A stretch of DNA of 63,974 bases from Hydrogenophaga sp. (GCF_026125825.1 NZ_JAHCKK010000017.1:1-63974); one strand, 5' to 3'; counted from the first letter of the stretch, positions 8,759 through 17,401 are shown. Notes: generated by a model not told the origin, from the sequence alone. A program made the numbers and translations.

Positions 8759-9625
8759 ATGAAACGCATCCTGCTGTTCGTCCTGACCAACTTCGCCGTG
8801 ATGGCGGTGCTGTTGATCACCACCCGCATCCTGGGCGTGGATCGCTTCCTCACGGCCAACGGGCTGAACATGACGGCGCTGGCCGGGTTCTCGCTCGTGA
8901 TCGGCTTCGGTGGCGCCATCATCTCGCTGCTGATCAGCAAGCCCATGGCCAAGTTCAGCGCGGGGGTGCGCGTGATCAACCAGCCGCAGAACGCCGACGA
9001 AGCCTGGATCGTGGAGACCGTGCGCCGTTTCGCCGACAAGGCCAACATCGGCATGCCCGAGGTGGGTATCTTCGAGGGCGCACCCAATGCCTTCGCCACC
9101 GGCGCGTTCAAGAACTCGGCCCTGGTGGCAGTGTCCACGGGCCTGCTTCAGAACATGACCAAGGAAGAGGTCGAGGCCGTGATCGGCCACGAGGTGGCGC
9201 ACGTGGCCAACGGCGACATGGTCACCATGACATTGATCCAGGGCGTGATGAACACCTTCGTGGTGTTCCTCAGCCGGGTCATCGGTTACGCAGTCGACGC
9301 CTTCCTGCGCAGGGGCAGCGACAACAACTCGGGCCCCGGCATCGGCTACATGGTCACCACCATCGTGATGGACATCGTGCTGGGCTTCCTGGCCGCCATC
9401 ATCGTGGCCTGGTTCAGCCGTCAGCGCGAGTTCCGCGCCGACGCGGGTGCCGCCAGCCTGATGGGCCGCAAGCAGCCGATGATCAATGCGCTGGCCCGCC
9501 TGGGCGGCCTCACGCCGGGCGAGTTGCCCAAGACCATGCAGGCGCTGGGCATCACCGGTGGCCTGGGCAAGCTGTTTTCCACCCACCCGCCGATCGAGGA
9601 GCGCATTGCCGCTTTGCAGAAGTGA
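8759..9625 (+). CDS. htpX: Membrane-bound zinc metalloprotease HtpX
   Basis: A 288-residue M48-family protease that degrades damaged inner-membrane proteins alongside FtsH. The zinc motif HEVAH is at 144-148 and the third ligand Glu lies in RQREFRAD near 225. Hydrophobic segments are at about 4-24, 34-56, 158-180 and 195-218, as in E. coli HtpX (293 residues). The start is the ATG at 8759 with CCGGAG just upstream. The promoter region contains a sigma-32-type sequence. A GC repeat and a bidirectional terminator follow. Confidence 0.93.
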   Translation: MKRILLFVLTNFAVMAVLLITTRILGVDRFLTANGLNMTALAGFSLVIGFGGAIISLLISKPMAKFSAGVRVINQPQNADEAWIVETVRRFADKANIGMPEVGIFEGAPNAFATGAFKNSALVAVSTGLLQNMTKEEVEAVIGHEVAHVANGDMVTMTLIQGVMNTFVVFLSRVIGYAVDAFLRRGSDNNSGPGIGYMVTTIVMDIVLGFLAAIIVAWFSRQREFRADAGAASLMGRKQPMINALARLGGLTPGELPKTMQALGITGGLGKLFSTHPPIEERIAALQK

Positions 9626-9639
9626 TCCCCCGCACCGCC

Positions 9640-9682
9640 TGCGGCGTCACCCTCAGGGGGGCGCGCCAGGCGGTCCGGTCAC
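9640..9682. repeat. Intergenic GC hairpin repeat, copy 2
   Basis: The sequence GGCGTCACCCTCAGGGGGGC is followed by GCGCCAGGCGGTCCGG. It shares the CGTC-ACCCTCA-GGGGGGCGC core and the trailing CCGG with copy 1 at 5359-5400. It lies in the same position, just after a gene end. Confidence 0.5.
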
Positions 9683-9730
9683 ACCGGTGATAAGGGTGCC
9701 CTGGTTGAAAGTCCTCCTTCTCCGGGCATG

Positions 9731-9760
9731 AAAAAAGCGACCCTCGGGTCGCTTTTTTTT
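9731..9760. terminator. Bidirectional Rho-independent terminator between htpX and the glycine-zipper gene
   Basis: The stem AAAAAAGCGACCC (9731-9743) / GGGTCGCTTTTTT (9746-9758) ends in eight Ts on the plus strand and carries the matching A run on the other side. It therefore serves both htpX (rightward) and the leftward gene ending at 9773. Confidence 0.9.
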
Positions 9761-9772
9761 GTGGAGGCCGGC

Positions 9773-10456
9773 TCAGCGGTTGCGTTCCCAGCGGTCGTTG
9801 CCGCGCCGGTCGTGGTAGCCGTCGTGGCGCGGGTACGGGTAGCCCGGGCCCCAGCGGTTGCCCGGGTAGCTGGGGTAGTAGGTGGTGCCGATCGTGATGC
9901 GGGTGGACGGCTCCACGTACTGCGTCTGCGGCTGGTAGGACGGGTAGACCACAGGCGGCGGGAGTGGCGGCAGGGCGTCGGCCGGGGTGACGTTCAGGCG
10001 CACGAAGCGGCCCGGGTCCTGCGGCATCTGCGTGCGGTACTGGCGACCGGCGTACTCGTAGACCACGTCGTAGGCCACGGTGCGGTTTTCATAGAACGTC
10101 TGCGTGCCGCACTGGCGATAGGTTTCGGTGTAGGGCTGGCTCGGGCCCTCGATGCGGTTGCCGAGCATGGCGCCACCGATCAGACCGATCACGGTGGCGG
10201 CGGCACGGCCACCGCCGTCGCCGATCGCATTGCCCACCGCGCCGCCGGCGATGCCGCCGATCAGGGCACCGGCGCCGGACTTCTGGCCCTGGTAAGTCAC
10301 CTGCTGGTCGCTGCAGACCTCGCGCGGCACGGCCACCTGCTGGATGACGGGTGTGCTGCTGATCACGCGGCCTTGTTCATCCTGCGCGTGCGCCACGCCG
10401 CTGCCGGCCAGGGCGAGCAAGCCGGTCATCACGGGAATCAGAACGGGGGTTTTCAT
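9773..10456 (-). CDS. Glycine-zipper 2TM envelope protein
   Basis: A 227-residue exported protein. A signal peptide covers about 1-24 (...LLALAGSGVAHA). A glycine-zipper segment at about 62-103 (ALIGGIAGGAVGNAIG ... IGLIGGAMLGNRIEG) would make a small-residue membrane hairpin, as in the SlyB/Rick_17kDa group. The C-terminal 60 residues are rich in Pro, Tyr, Arg and Gly (YPSYPGN-RWGPGYPY). AAGGAG stands about 8 bases upstream of the ATG. Such proteins often contribute to envelope stability; the exact role is unknown. Confidence 0.8.
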   Translation of the reverse strand: MKTPVLIPVMTGLLALAGSGVAHAQDEQGRVISSTPVIQQVAVPREVCSDQQVTYQGQKSGAGALIGGIAGGAVGNAIGDGGGRAAATVIGLIGGAMLGNRIEGPSQPYTETYRQCGTQTFYENRTVAYDVVYEYAGRQYRTQMPQDPGRFVRLNVTPADALPPLPPPVVYPSYQPQTQYVEPSTRITIGTTYYPSYPGNRWGPGYPYPRHDGYHDRRGNDRWERNR

Positions 10457-10498
10457 GGAGAACTCCTTATGGGGGTAGCCTGAAGCATGCACCGCTTG

Positions 10499-10504
10499 TG
10501 TCAA
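10499..10504 (-). promoter_or_regulatory. Consensus -35 TTGACA for the glycine-zipper gene
   Basis: Read on the minus strand, a perfect TTGACA lies 42 bases before the start codon. Seventeen to eighteen bases further on is AGGCTA/GGCTAC, a poor -10. The promoter call rests mainly on the -35. Confidence 0.4.
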
Positions 10505-10539
10505 GCCCGGATGCCCATGCTGTAAAGATTCGTGTCGTT

Positions 10540-11634
10540 CTACGGGGTTCCCGGCTTTTTTGCCGCCGATCGCAGGGCCGCCAGCGCGGTGCCCACGCTG
10601 TCGCTGGTGTCCACGCGCCAGCGACGGCGGGGTGCGCGCAGGGCATGCCGTTGCCGATAGGCGGTGGGGGTGAGTCCCGTGTGGCGCGCGAAGATGCGGC
10701 GAAACGCCGCCGGGTCGGCGTAACCGCAAGCCAGCGCCACCGAGGGCACGCTCTCCAGCGTGATCTCGAGCAGCACGCGCGCCCGGGCACAGCGCAGGCT
10801 GTGCAGGTGGTCCAGCGGCGAGTGACCCAGCTCCTGTTGAAAGTGGCGCAGCAGGGTGCGGGTGCTCACGGCTGCGGCGGTCGCCAGCGCCGCCAGGTCG
10901 TAGGGCTGCTCCACGCGCTGCTCCATCCAGGCGATGGCGCGCGCCAGTGTGCTGTCGCGGGTGTTGGGAATCGTGTGCGACGCCTGCATGGCGGCGAGTT
11001 CGCGGTGGCGGTCGGGCCGCAGGACCGCCGACAGGGCCGCGGCTGGCTCGGCGCCCAGGGCGTGCCGCGCCAGCGCAATGGCGAGTGGGCCCAGGTCGGC
11101 AGGGTAAGCGGTGCTGAGCCAGGGGCCGTCTTCGCAGAAACCGGGCCCGGCCTCGGGTTTCAGATCGGGGAAGTCGCGGCGCAGCCCGGCGACGTAGTAC
11201 CAGGCCAGCGCGAGGCGTCGTCCATCCAGCCGCCCGCTGTGGGCTGCGAACCAGGCGCCGTTGCCCACCGTGCACACCAGGCCGCCCATGTCCACCATCA
11301 GCGCGGCCCGGCGCGCAAGTGCTGCGTGGCGCTGCACCGCCAGGCGAAGGGCCGGGATGTCGGCCAGGTGCAGCGGCGCGACGAACAGCGCGGCAGCTGG
11401 GGTGTCGCCGCTTTGGCCTTCGAGGGTGAGCGCCTGCAGCAGGCCTTCCTCGGCGCGCAGCGGCTGTCCCAGGGCATCCACAAAACGCCAGGCGATGCGC
11501 GGCGCCCGCGCGCCCAGGCGCAGACCGGCCATGAGGTTGGCGGTGCGCAGCAGCTCCACCAGCGCCAGGGCATGGCCCACGGCACTCTCTGGCAGGACGG
11601 CTATCTCGACGACAAACGGGCGTGAGGGCGGCAT
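10540..11634 (-). CDS. GlxA-family AraC-type regulator (DJ-1/PfpI domain + AraC HTH)
   Basis: A 364-residue transcription factor. The N-terminal DJ-1/PfpI-like domain covers about 8-190 (FVVEIAVLPESAVGHALALVE...). The C-terminal AraC/XylS double helix-turn-helix is at about 245-340 (LAALATAAAVSTRTLLRHFQQELG and ACGYADPAAFRRIFARHTGLTP). Such regulators often sense small metabolites and control catabolic genes. It is divergent from a secreted amidohydrolase, its likely target. The ATG at 11634 is preferred; in-frame starts at 11697 (ATG with GAGG upstream) and 11751 would consume the intergenic region. A tandem 21-bp repeat overlaps the chosen start. Confidence 0.8.
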   Translation of the reverse strand: MPPSRPFVVEIAVLPESAVGHALALVELLRTANLMAGLRLGARAPRIAWRFVDALGQPLRAEEGLLQALTLEGQSGDTPAAALFVAPLHLADIPALRLAVQRHAALARRAALMVDMGGLVCTVGNGAWFAAHSGRLDGRRLALAWYYVAGLRRDFPDLKPEAGPGFCEDGPWLSTAYPADLGPLAIALARHALGAEPAAALSAVLRPDRHRELAAMQASHTIPNTRDSTLARAIAWMEQRVEQPYDLAALATAAAVSTRTLLRHFQQELGHSPLDHLHSLRCARARVLLEITLESVPSVALACGYADPAAFRRIFARHTGLTPTAYRQRHALRAPRRRWRVDTSDSVGTALAALRSAAKKPGTP

Positions 11635-11674
11635 GGCGGTATCGGCTTTCGGAATGGCGATATTAGCTTTCGGC
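11633..11674. promoter_or_regulatory. Tandem 21-bp direct repeat, candidate AraC-type operator
   Basis: Two adjacent copies of ATGGCG-N6-GCTTTCGG (11633-11653 and 11654-11674) match at 17 of 21 bases. AraC-family proteins classically bind direct half-sites one 21-bp step (two helical turns) apart. The array overlaps the regulator's start codon and lies in the divergent control region, suggesting autoregulation and control of the amidohydrolase. Confidence 0.5.
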
Positions 11675-11732
11675 TGAACAAGCTCGCCTCTTAGCATGAA
11701 GACCTCATTCACTTCCCCCAGGGTTATTTCTG

Positions 11733-13079
11733 ATGCGCTTGTCCCTATCAAAGTCCGCTCTCGTGGCCGCGCTCGCGGCCAGCGGTGGTTTCTGGCTCAC
11801 CACGCCCGCGGCGGCCCAGGCGCTCGATGCGGCCGGTTTCAAGCAGATCGAAACGGCCGTGGACGCGCTCGCACCCAAGATGGTGGCCTGGCGCCGTGAC
11901 ATCCATGAGCATCCCGAGCTCTCGGGGCAGGAAGTGCGCACCGCCCAACTGGTGGCCACGCACTTGCGCAAGCTGGGCATGGAGGTGCAGACCGGGGTGG
12001 GCGGCACTGGGGTGGTGGGCACCCTGCGTGGTGGTCTGCCAGGCAAGGTGGTGGCGCTGCGCGCCGACATGGACGCGCTGCCGGTGGAAGAGAAGACCGG
12101 CCTGGCGTTCGCCTCGAAGCAGAAGGCCAACTACCTCGGCAAAGAGGTGCCGGTGATGCACGCCTGCGGCCACGACGCCCACGTGGCGATGCTGATGGGC
12201 GCGGCCGAGGCGTTGGCGGGGCTGCGTGCGCAGCTGCCGGGCACGGTGAAGTTCATCTTCCAGCCAGCCGAGGAGGGCGCGCCCGTCGTGGCGGATGCCA
12301 GCGGCAAGGTGCCCAGCTTCGGCGCCAAGGCGATGATCGAGGCCGGCGCATTGAAGGACGTGCAGGCCATCTACGGCCTGCACATCACGTCCAACCTGCC
12401 TTCGGGCGTGGTGGGCTACCGCAGCGGCCCCTTGATGGCGGGGTCGGACGCGCTGACCATCCATGTGGACGGGCGCGGCGGCCATGGGTCGTCGCCTTGG
12501 GCCGCGGTCGACCCGGTCGTGGCGTCGAGCCAGGTGGTGCTGGGTCTGCAGACCATCGTGAGCCGCCAGCTCAACATCAGCAAGGAGCCGGCGGTCATCA
12601 CCATCGGCTCGATTCAGGGAGGCACGCGTTACAACATCATTCCCGACAGCGTGGAAATGATGGGCACGCTGCGCACTTTCGACGAGGAGATGCGCGAGGA
12701 AGCCAAGAAGCGCATCGTGACCACCGCCGAGTCGATCGCGGCCTCCAGCGGCGCGAAGGCGCGTGTGAGCTTCGGCCCGGTGGCCTACCCGGTCACCACC
12801 AATCCCGCCAAGCTGACCGAGGCCTCCCTGCCGGCACTGCGCGAGGCGCTGGGTGGCAAGGTCATGCTGATTCCCAAGGTGAGCGGTTCGGAGGACTTCT
12901 CGGAGTTCCAGAAGGTGGTGCCCGGCTTCTTCTACTTCCTCGGTGCGCCGCAGAAGGGCATGGACTTCAACAAGGCGCCTTCCAACCACTCGCCGCTGTT
13001 TGACATTGACGAGGCCCAGCTGCCGGTGGGTGCCCGCTCGCTGGCCGCGCTGGCGGTGGACTTCCTCAGGCGGCCTTGA
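11733..13079 (+). CDS. Secreted M20 family amidohydrolase/peptidase
   Basis: A 448-residue M20D-type zinc amidohydrolase (the IAA-amino acid hydrolase/hippurate hydrolase group). The N-terminus looks like a signal peptide (MRLSLSKSALVAALAASGGF...PAAAQA), so it likely acts in the periplasm. Metal-site motifs are MHACGHDAH near 140-148 and QPAEEG near 177-182, with the dimerisation domain in the middle (GRGGHGSSPW). Family members cleave N-acyl amino acids or small amide conjugates; the substrate here is unknown. It is divergent from the GlxA-type regulator. Its 3' end overlaps the convergent flavoprotein gene by 14 bases. Confidence 0.85.
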   Translation: MRLSLSKSALVAALAASGGFWLTTPAAAQALDAAGFKQIETAVDALAPKMVAWRRDIHEHPELSGQEVRTAQLVATHLRKLGMEVQTGVGGTGVVGTLRGGLPGKVVALRADMDALPVEEKTGLAFASKQKANYLGKEVPVMHACGHDAHVAMLMGAAEALAGLRAQLPGTVKFIFQPAEEGAPVVADASGKVPSFGAKAMIEAGALKDVQAIYGLHITSNLPSGVVGYRSGPLMAGSDALTIHVDGRGGHGSSPWAAVDPVVASSQVVLGLQTIVSRQLNISKEPAVITIGSIQGGTRYNIIPDSVEMMGTLRTFDEEMREEAKKRIVTTAESIAASSGAKARVSFGPVAYPVTTNPAKLTEASLPALREALGGKVMLIPKVSGSEDFSEFQKVVPGFFYFLGAPQKGMDFNKAPSNHSPLFDIDEAQLPVGARSLAALAVDFLRRP

Positions 13080-14916
13080 GGTCTGCCGGGGTGATCTCGC
13101 CAAGCAGGTCTTTGGCGAGCGCCTCGGCCACCCGCAAGCCGTCCACACCGGCCGAGAGAATGCCACCCGCATAGCCAGCGCCTTCGCCGGCCGGGTACAG
13201 GCCGCGCGTGTTCAGGCTCTGGCAGTCGTCGCCACGCGTGAGACGCAGCGGCGACGAGGTGCGGGTCTCGACACCGGTCAACACCGCGTCGGGCATGTCG
13301 TAACCCCGCACCTTGCGGCCGAACACCGGCAAGGCTTCACGCATGGCTTCGATGGCGTAGGCGGGCAGGGCGGGAGCGAGGTCACCGAGTTTCACGCCCG
13401 GCCGGTACGAAGGCTCCACTTCGCCCAGCGTGCTCGACGGCGTGGATTTCAGGAAGTCGCCCACCAGCTGGCCAGGCGCCTCGTAATTGGCGCCCCCCAA
13501 CTGGAAAGCGCGGGCTTCGAGTTCGCGCTGCAGCACGATGCCGGCCAGCGGATGCGTGCGGCCTTGCGGCGCGAGCGCGCGGGCCTGTTCGGCGTAGCGC
13601 GCGCCATCGGTCTCGCCGAACGCGGCGGTCCACCGCGGCAGATCTTGCGCCAGCGCCTGTGGGAAGTCGCTGGGCTCGATGCCCACCACCAGGCCCGCGT
13701 TGGCGTTGCGTTCGTTGCGCGAGTACTGGCTCATGCCGTTGGTGACCACGCGCCCGGGCTCGGAGGTGGCGGCCACCACCGTGCCGCCCGGGCACATGCA
13801 AAAGCTGTAGACCGCGCGGCCGTTCTTTGCGTGGTGCACCAGCTTGTAGTCGGCCGCACCCAGAAGAGGGTGGCCGGCATGGCGGCCCCAGCGCGCGCGG
13901 TCGATCACACCTTGCGGGTGTTCGATGCGAAAGCCGATGGAAAACGGCTTGGCCTCCATGAACACGCCCGCGTCCCACAGCAGGGCGAAGGTGTCACGCG
14001 AACTGTGGCCCAGGGCCAGCACCACGCGCCGCACCGGCATGTCGATGGTCTCGCCGCTGTCCAGGCGCCGCACCCGCAGGCGGTCGATGCGCCGGCCTTC
14101 CTCGCCTTCGCCCGCCAGGCCGAAGCCGCAGACCTGGTGTTGGAAGCGGATTTCGCCGCCCAGGGCCACGATCTTCTCGCGCATGGCTTCGACCACCCGC
14201 ACCAGCTTGAAGGTGCCGATGTGCGGATGCGCGGTATAGAGGATCTCGGGTGGCGCACCCGCCTCCACGAACTCGTGCATCACCTTGCGGCCGAGGAAGC
14301 GCGGGTCCTTGATCTGGCTGTAGAGCTTGCCGTCGGAGAACAGCCCGGCACCGCCCTCGCCGTACTGCACATTGCTCTCGGGGTTGAGCGCGTGCTTGCG
14401 CCACAGGCCCCAGGTGTCTTTGGTGCGCTCGCGCACCGGCTTGCCGCGTTCGAGCACGATGGGCCGAAACCCCATTTGCGCCAGCGCCAGCGCTGTGAAC
14501 AGGCCGCAGGGCCCCAACCCCACCACCACCGGCCGCTCGCACTGGTCGCCGGGCCACGGTGCCGGTGCGTGGCCGGGGGGATGCCAGCCCATGTCGGGCG
14601 TGGGCTGGATGTGGGGCTTGCCCGCGTGCGCAGCCAGCAGGGCCGATTCCCGCCCCGGGTCGGCCAGGGCCACATCGACGATGTACACCGCGAGCAAGTC
14701 GGCCTTGCGCGCATCGAAGCTGCGCTTGAAGACCTCCAGGTGGGCGATCTCGGTGGCCTCGATGCCCATCGCGGCGGCGGCCAGCCCCGTCAGGGCCTCG
14801 ATGGGATGCGGGGGCGGCAGCCGGTCGAATTCGGTCTCGGTCGGGGCGTCGGCGGCGCGGCGGTGTTCGGCTGGCACGGCGTCCAGCGGCAGCTTGAGTT
14901 CGGAGAGTCGGATCAT
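13066..14916 (-). CDS. FAD-dependent dehydrogenase-like protein (COG2509)
   Basis: A 616-residue flavoprotein. An N-terminal region of about 100 residues precedes the FAD-binding Rossmann motif VVVGLGPCGLFTALALAQMG at about residues 128-147. Further on are the COG2509 features NVQYGEGGAGLFSDGKLYS and, toward the C-terminus, GLYPAGEGAGYAGGI. Proteins of this group are widespread and uncharacterised; they resemble geranylgeranyl-reductase and HI0933-like oxidoreductases. An in-frame ATG at 14943 is possible, but MIRLSELKLPL at 14916 matches the usual beginning. It is convergent with the amidohydrolase. Confidence 0.82.
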   Translation of the reverse strand: MIRLSELKLPLDAVPAEHRRAADAPTETEFDRLPPPHPIEALTGLAAAAMGIEATEIAHLEVFKRSFDARKADLLAVYIVDVALADPGRESALLAAHAGKPHIQPTPDMGWHPPGHAPAPWPGDQCERPVVVGLGPCGLFTALALAQMGFRPIVLERGKPVRERTKDTWGLWRKHALNPESNVQYGEGGAGLFSDGKLYSQIKDPRFLGRKVMHEFVEAGAPPEILYTAHPHIGTFKLVRVVEAMREKIVALGGEIRFQHQVCGFGLAGEGEEGRRIDRLRVRRLDSGETIDMPVRRVVLALGHSSRDTFALLWDAGVFMEAKPFSIGFRIEHPQGVIDRARWGRHAGHPLLGAADYKLVHHAKNGRAVYSFCMCPGGTVVAATSEPGRVVTNGMSQYSRNERNANAGLVVGIEPSDFPQALAQDLPRWTAAFGETDGARYAEQARALAPQGRTHPLAGIVLQRELEARAFQLGGANYEAPGQLVGDFLKSTPSSTLGEVEPSYRPGVKLGDLAPALPAYAIEAMREALPVFGRKVRGYDMPDAVLTGVETRTSSPLRLTRGDDCQSLNTRGLYPAGEGAGYAGGILSAGVDGLRVAEALAKDLLGEITPADLKAA

Positions 14917-15007
14917 GAAGTCGTGGGGGCTTGTGTTGATCAAGCAGAAGACAGAGCCCGCGTATTGTCGTCAATGCGCGGCAAGCTCGGTGCGGCCCTG
15001 CTCTAAA

Positions 15008-15041
15008 TAACCCGGGTTAAATTATTAAACCCGGGTATAAT
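15008..15041 (+). promoter_or_regulatory. Promoter with double CCCGGG palindrome in front of the DUF2239 gene
   Basis: A 12-bp perfect palindrome TAACCCGGGTTA (15008-15019) and a second ACCCGGGT (15029-15036) have centres 19 bp apart. The second overlaps a perfect -10 TATAAT (15036-15041). No good -35 is visible. A dimeric repressor or activator binding two sites is the simplest reading. The -10 ends 8 bases before the start codon. Confidence 0.6.
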
Positions 15042-15049
15042 GCGGCCGC

Positions 15050-15640
15050 ATGAAAGATGCTCTCTGCCCCACCTGCACCGCCTTCCTGGGCGCGAAGCGC
15101 GTGGCGTTCGGCCCCTACGACGAGGTGGCGAAGGCGCTCGCCACGTTGGACCTCACGGCCGGCGGCCTGCTGGTGTTCGACGACGCCACCGGGGCGCAGG
15201 TCGATCACCCCTGGCCGCCCGGCCACCCGGCCGCGCCCGCCGATGGCGCAAGCCGCGCGGCACCCGCCGCCGCCCCGCAGGTGGGTCGCCCGCGCATGGG
15301 GGTGGTGGCGCGCGAGGTGACGCTGTTGCCGCGCCATTGGGAGTGGCTTGCACAGCAGCCGGGCGGCGCCTCGGCGGCCCTGCGACGCCTGGTCGAGGAA
15401 GCCCGCCGCACCCACGCCGGGCGCGACGGCTGGCGCCAGGCCAAGGAGCGCGCGTACCGCTTCATGAGCGCCATCGCGGGCGGCTTTGCCGGCTTCGAGG
15501 AGGCCTCGCGCGCACTGTTCGCCCAGGACGCCCCGGCCTTTGCACGCTGCATCGCCGACTGGCCGCCCGACGTGCAGGCCCACCTGGCCTGGCTCGCGCG
15601 CGACGCGTTCGCGCCCGAAACGGCGGCACCATCCGCCTGA
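15050..15640 (+). CDS. DUF2239 family protein
   Basis: A 196-residue protein of the DUF2239 family: LLVFDDATGAQVD near residues 40-52, GRPRMGVVAREVTLLPRHWEWL in the middle, then an alpha-helical half with LRRLVEEARR and ERAYRFMSAIAGG. Function is unknown. There is no Shine-Dalgarno sequence; TATAAT ends 8 bases before the ATG, so the mRNA may be nearly leaderless. The tight double operator upstream shows that the gene is regulated. The MATE exporter follows at 15674. Confidence 0.82.
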   Translation: MKDALCPTCTAFLGAKRVAFGPYDEVAKALATLDLTAGGLLVFDDATGAQVDHPWPPGHPAAPADGASRAAPAAAPQVGRPRMGVVAREVTLLPRHWEWLAQQPGGASAALRRLVEEARRTHAGRDGWRQAKERAYRFMSAIAGGFAGFEEASRALFAQDAPAFARCIADWPPDVQAHLAWLARDAFAPETAAPSA

Positions 15641-15673
15641 TTGCTCTTCAATACCAACGACAAGAAGCCCTCC

Positions 15674-17029
15674 ATGCCCCATGCTCCTCAAGGCCCGCTC
15701 TGGCGCGTCTACCTCGTTTTTCTTGTGCCCATGGTGCTGTCCAACATCCTGCAGGGGTTGTCGGGCACGCTCAACGGCATCTTCATCGGCCAGATGCTGG
15801 GCACGCACGCGCTGGCGGCGGTCTCGGGCATGTTCCCGATCGTGTTCTTCTTCATCTCGCTGGTGATCGGCATCGGCGCGGGCGCCTCGGTCCTCATCGG
15901 CCAGGCCTGGGGCGCGCGTGAGCCGCACAAGGTCAAAGCCATTGCAGGTACCGCGCTGGTGCTGGGCGCCTTGATCGGCCTGGTCGCCGCGGTGCTCGGC
16001 GTGGTGTTCGCGCGGCCGGCGCTGCAGGCCCTGGGCACACCGGTGGATGTGCTCGACGACGCGGTGGCCTACGCTCGGGTGATGCTGCTGATCATGCCGC
16101 TGCTGCTGGTCTTCATCCTGTTCACGCAGCTGCTGCGTGGCGTGAGCGACACGGTCTCGCCCCTGATCGCGCTGCTGTTGTCAACCGCGCTGGGCCTGCT
16201 GCTCACGCCAGCGCTGATCCAGGGCTGGCTGGGCCTGCCGCGCCTGGGCATCCAGAGCGCGGCTTACGCGGGACTGGTGTCCTATGCGGCAGCGCTGGGG
16301 TTCCTGGCGTGGAGGTTGGGCCGCAAGCACCATGTGCTGGCCGTCGACCGCGAATTGATCGGCGCGCTGCGGCTGGACCGCGACATTCTGGCCAAGGTGA
16401 TGCGCATCGGCATCCCGACCGGGCTGCAGATGGTGGTGATTTCAGTCTCCGAGCTCGTGATCCTCGCGCTGGTGAACGGCCACGGCTCACAGGCCACGGC
16501 CGCCTATGGTGCGGTCACGCAGGTGGTGAACTACGTGCAGTTTCCCGCGCTGTCCATCGCGATCACCGCGTCCATCCTGGCCGCCCAATCCATCGGTGCG
16601 GGCCGGGTGGACCGCCTGGGCGCCATCCTGCGCACCGGCCTGTGGCTCAACGCCGTGCTCACCGGCGCCCTGGTGCTGCTGGGCTACGCGCTCTCGCACA
16701 AGCTGATGGGGCTGTTCCTCACGCAGCCCGAGGTGCGTGCGCAGGCCGAGCACCTGTTGCACATCATGCTCTGGAGCATCCTGGTGTTCGGCTTCCAGGC
16801 CGTCGTGGGGGGCCTCATGCGCGCCAGCGGCGTGGTGCTGGTGCCCATGGCCATCTCGGTCTTCTGCATCCTGGCCATCCAGCTGCCGGCGGCCTATGTG
16901 CTCGACGCAAAGATGGGCCTGCCGGGCGTCTGGGTGGCTTTCCCGGTGGCCTATGTCGCCATGCTGGCCATGCAGACCGCCTACTACCGGCTGGTGTGGC
17001 GGCACCGCAAGATCGAGCGACTGGTTTGA
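15674..17029 (+). CDS. MATE family efflux transporter
   Basis: A 451-residue multidrug and toxin extrusion (MATE) antiporter with about 12 transmembrane segments in two similar halves (for example LVFLVPMVLSNILQGL at the start and VMRIGIPTGLQMVVIS at the start of the second half). It probably exports cationic compounds using a sodium or proton gradient; substrates are unknown. The ATG at 15674 is chosen over an in-frame TTG at 15641. It lies 33 bases after the DUF2239 gene on the same strand, so co-expression is likely. The rnpB promoter begins just after its stop. Confidence 0.86.
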   Translation: MPHAPQGPLWRVYLVFLVPMVLSNILQGLSGTLNGIFIGQMLGTHALAAVSGMFPIVFFFISLVIGIGAGASVLIGQAWGAREPHKVKAIAGTALVLGALIGLVAAVLGVVFARPALQALGTPVDVLDDAVAYARVMLLIMPLLLVFILFTQLLRGVSDTVSPLIALLLSTALGLLLTPALIQGWLGLPRLGIQSAAYAGLVSYAAALGFLAWRLGRKHHVLAVDRELIGALRLDRDILAKVMRIGIPTGLQMVVISVSELVILALVNGHGSQATAAYGAVTQVVNYVQFPALSIAITASILAAQSIGAGRVDRLGAILRTGLWLNAVLTGALVLLGYALSHKLMGLFLTQPEVRAQAEHLLHIMLWSILVFGFQAVVGGLMRASGVVLVPMAISVFCILAIQLPAAYVLDAKMGLPGVWVAFPVAYVAMLAMQTAYYRLVWRHRKIERLV

Positions 17030-17035
17030 GCAGGC

Positions 17036-17041
17036 GATAAT
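17036..17041 (+). promoter_or_regulatory. -10 element of rnpB
   Basis: GATAAT ends 7-9 bases before the first base of the RNase P RNA P1 helix, the distance expected for a sigma-70 start. A weak -35 (TCGAGC) is 17 bases upstream. It is useful as an internal reference for other -10 hexamers in the window. Confidence 0.6.
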
Positions 17042-17047
17042 CGGCGC

Positions 17048-17400
17048 GTGAAGCGCACCAGACCGCCGCTGGCACGACATCCCGAAAGGGTGTGCTGGAG
17101 GAACGTCCGGACTGCACAGGACAGCGTAGGAGGTAACACCTCTCCGCCGACAAGCCCATCGAGCTCGCTCGATGGGCCCTAAGGTGAGGATCAGAGCAAC
17201 AGAGACGAGCCGATTCAGTTCGGGTGAAACGGGCAATCTCTACGCGCAGCAACACCAAATAGGCCAGCGTTGACGTGGTTCCGCGGAGCTGGCGGGTAGG
17301 TGGCACCGAGCCGGGGAGTGATCCTCGGCCCAGATGAATGGCGGTCACGTCCAGGGCAACTTGGGCGCACAGAATCCGGCTTATCGGTGCGCTTCACACT
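17048..17400 (+). ncRNA. rnpB: RNase P RNA (bacterial class A)
   Basis: This is the catalytic RNA that trims tRNA 5' ends. The P1 helix is formed by GTGAAGCGCACC (17048-17059) and GGTGCGCTTCAC (17386-17397). Conserved blocks include GAGGAACGTCCGGAC near the 5' side, AGAGCAACAGAGA in the middle, CAGATGAATGGCGGTCACG, and the 3' AGAATCCGGCTTATCGG. About 350 bases fits class A. The closing helix followed by TTTT (17400-17403) may double as the terminator. It converges on a LysR gene whose stop lies at 17402. Confidence 0.95.
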
Positions 17401-17401
17401 T

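Noticed and set aside
12943-15006. Long plus-strand open frame (687 codons) opposite the flavoprotein
   Set aside because: Shadow of the minus-strand gene at high GC: composition is low-complexity, rich in Arg, His, Ala and Gly, with no domain, while the opposite strand has clear FAD motifs.
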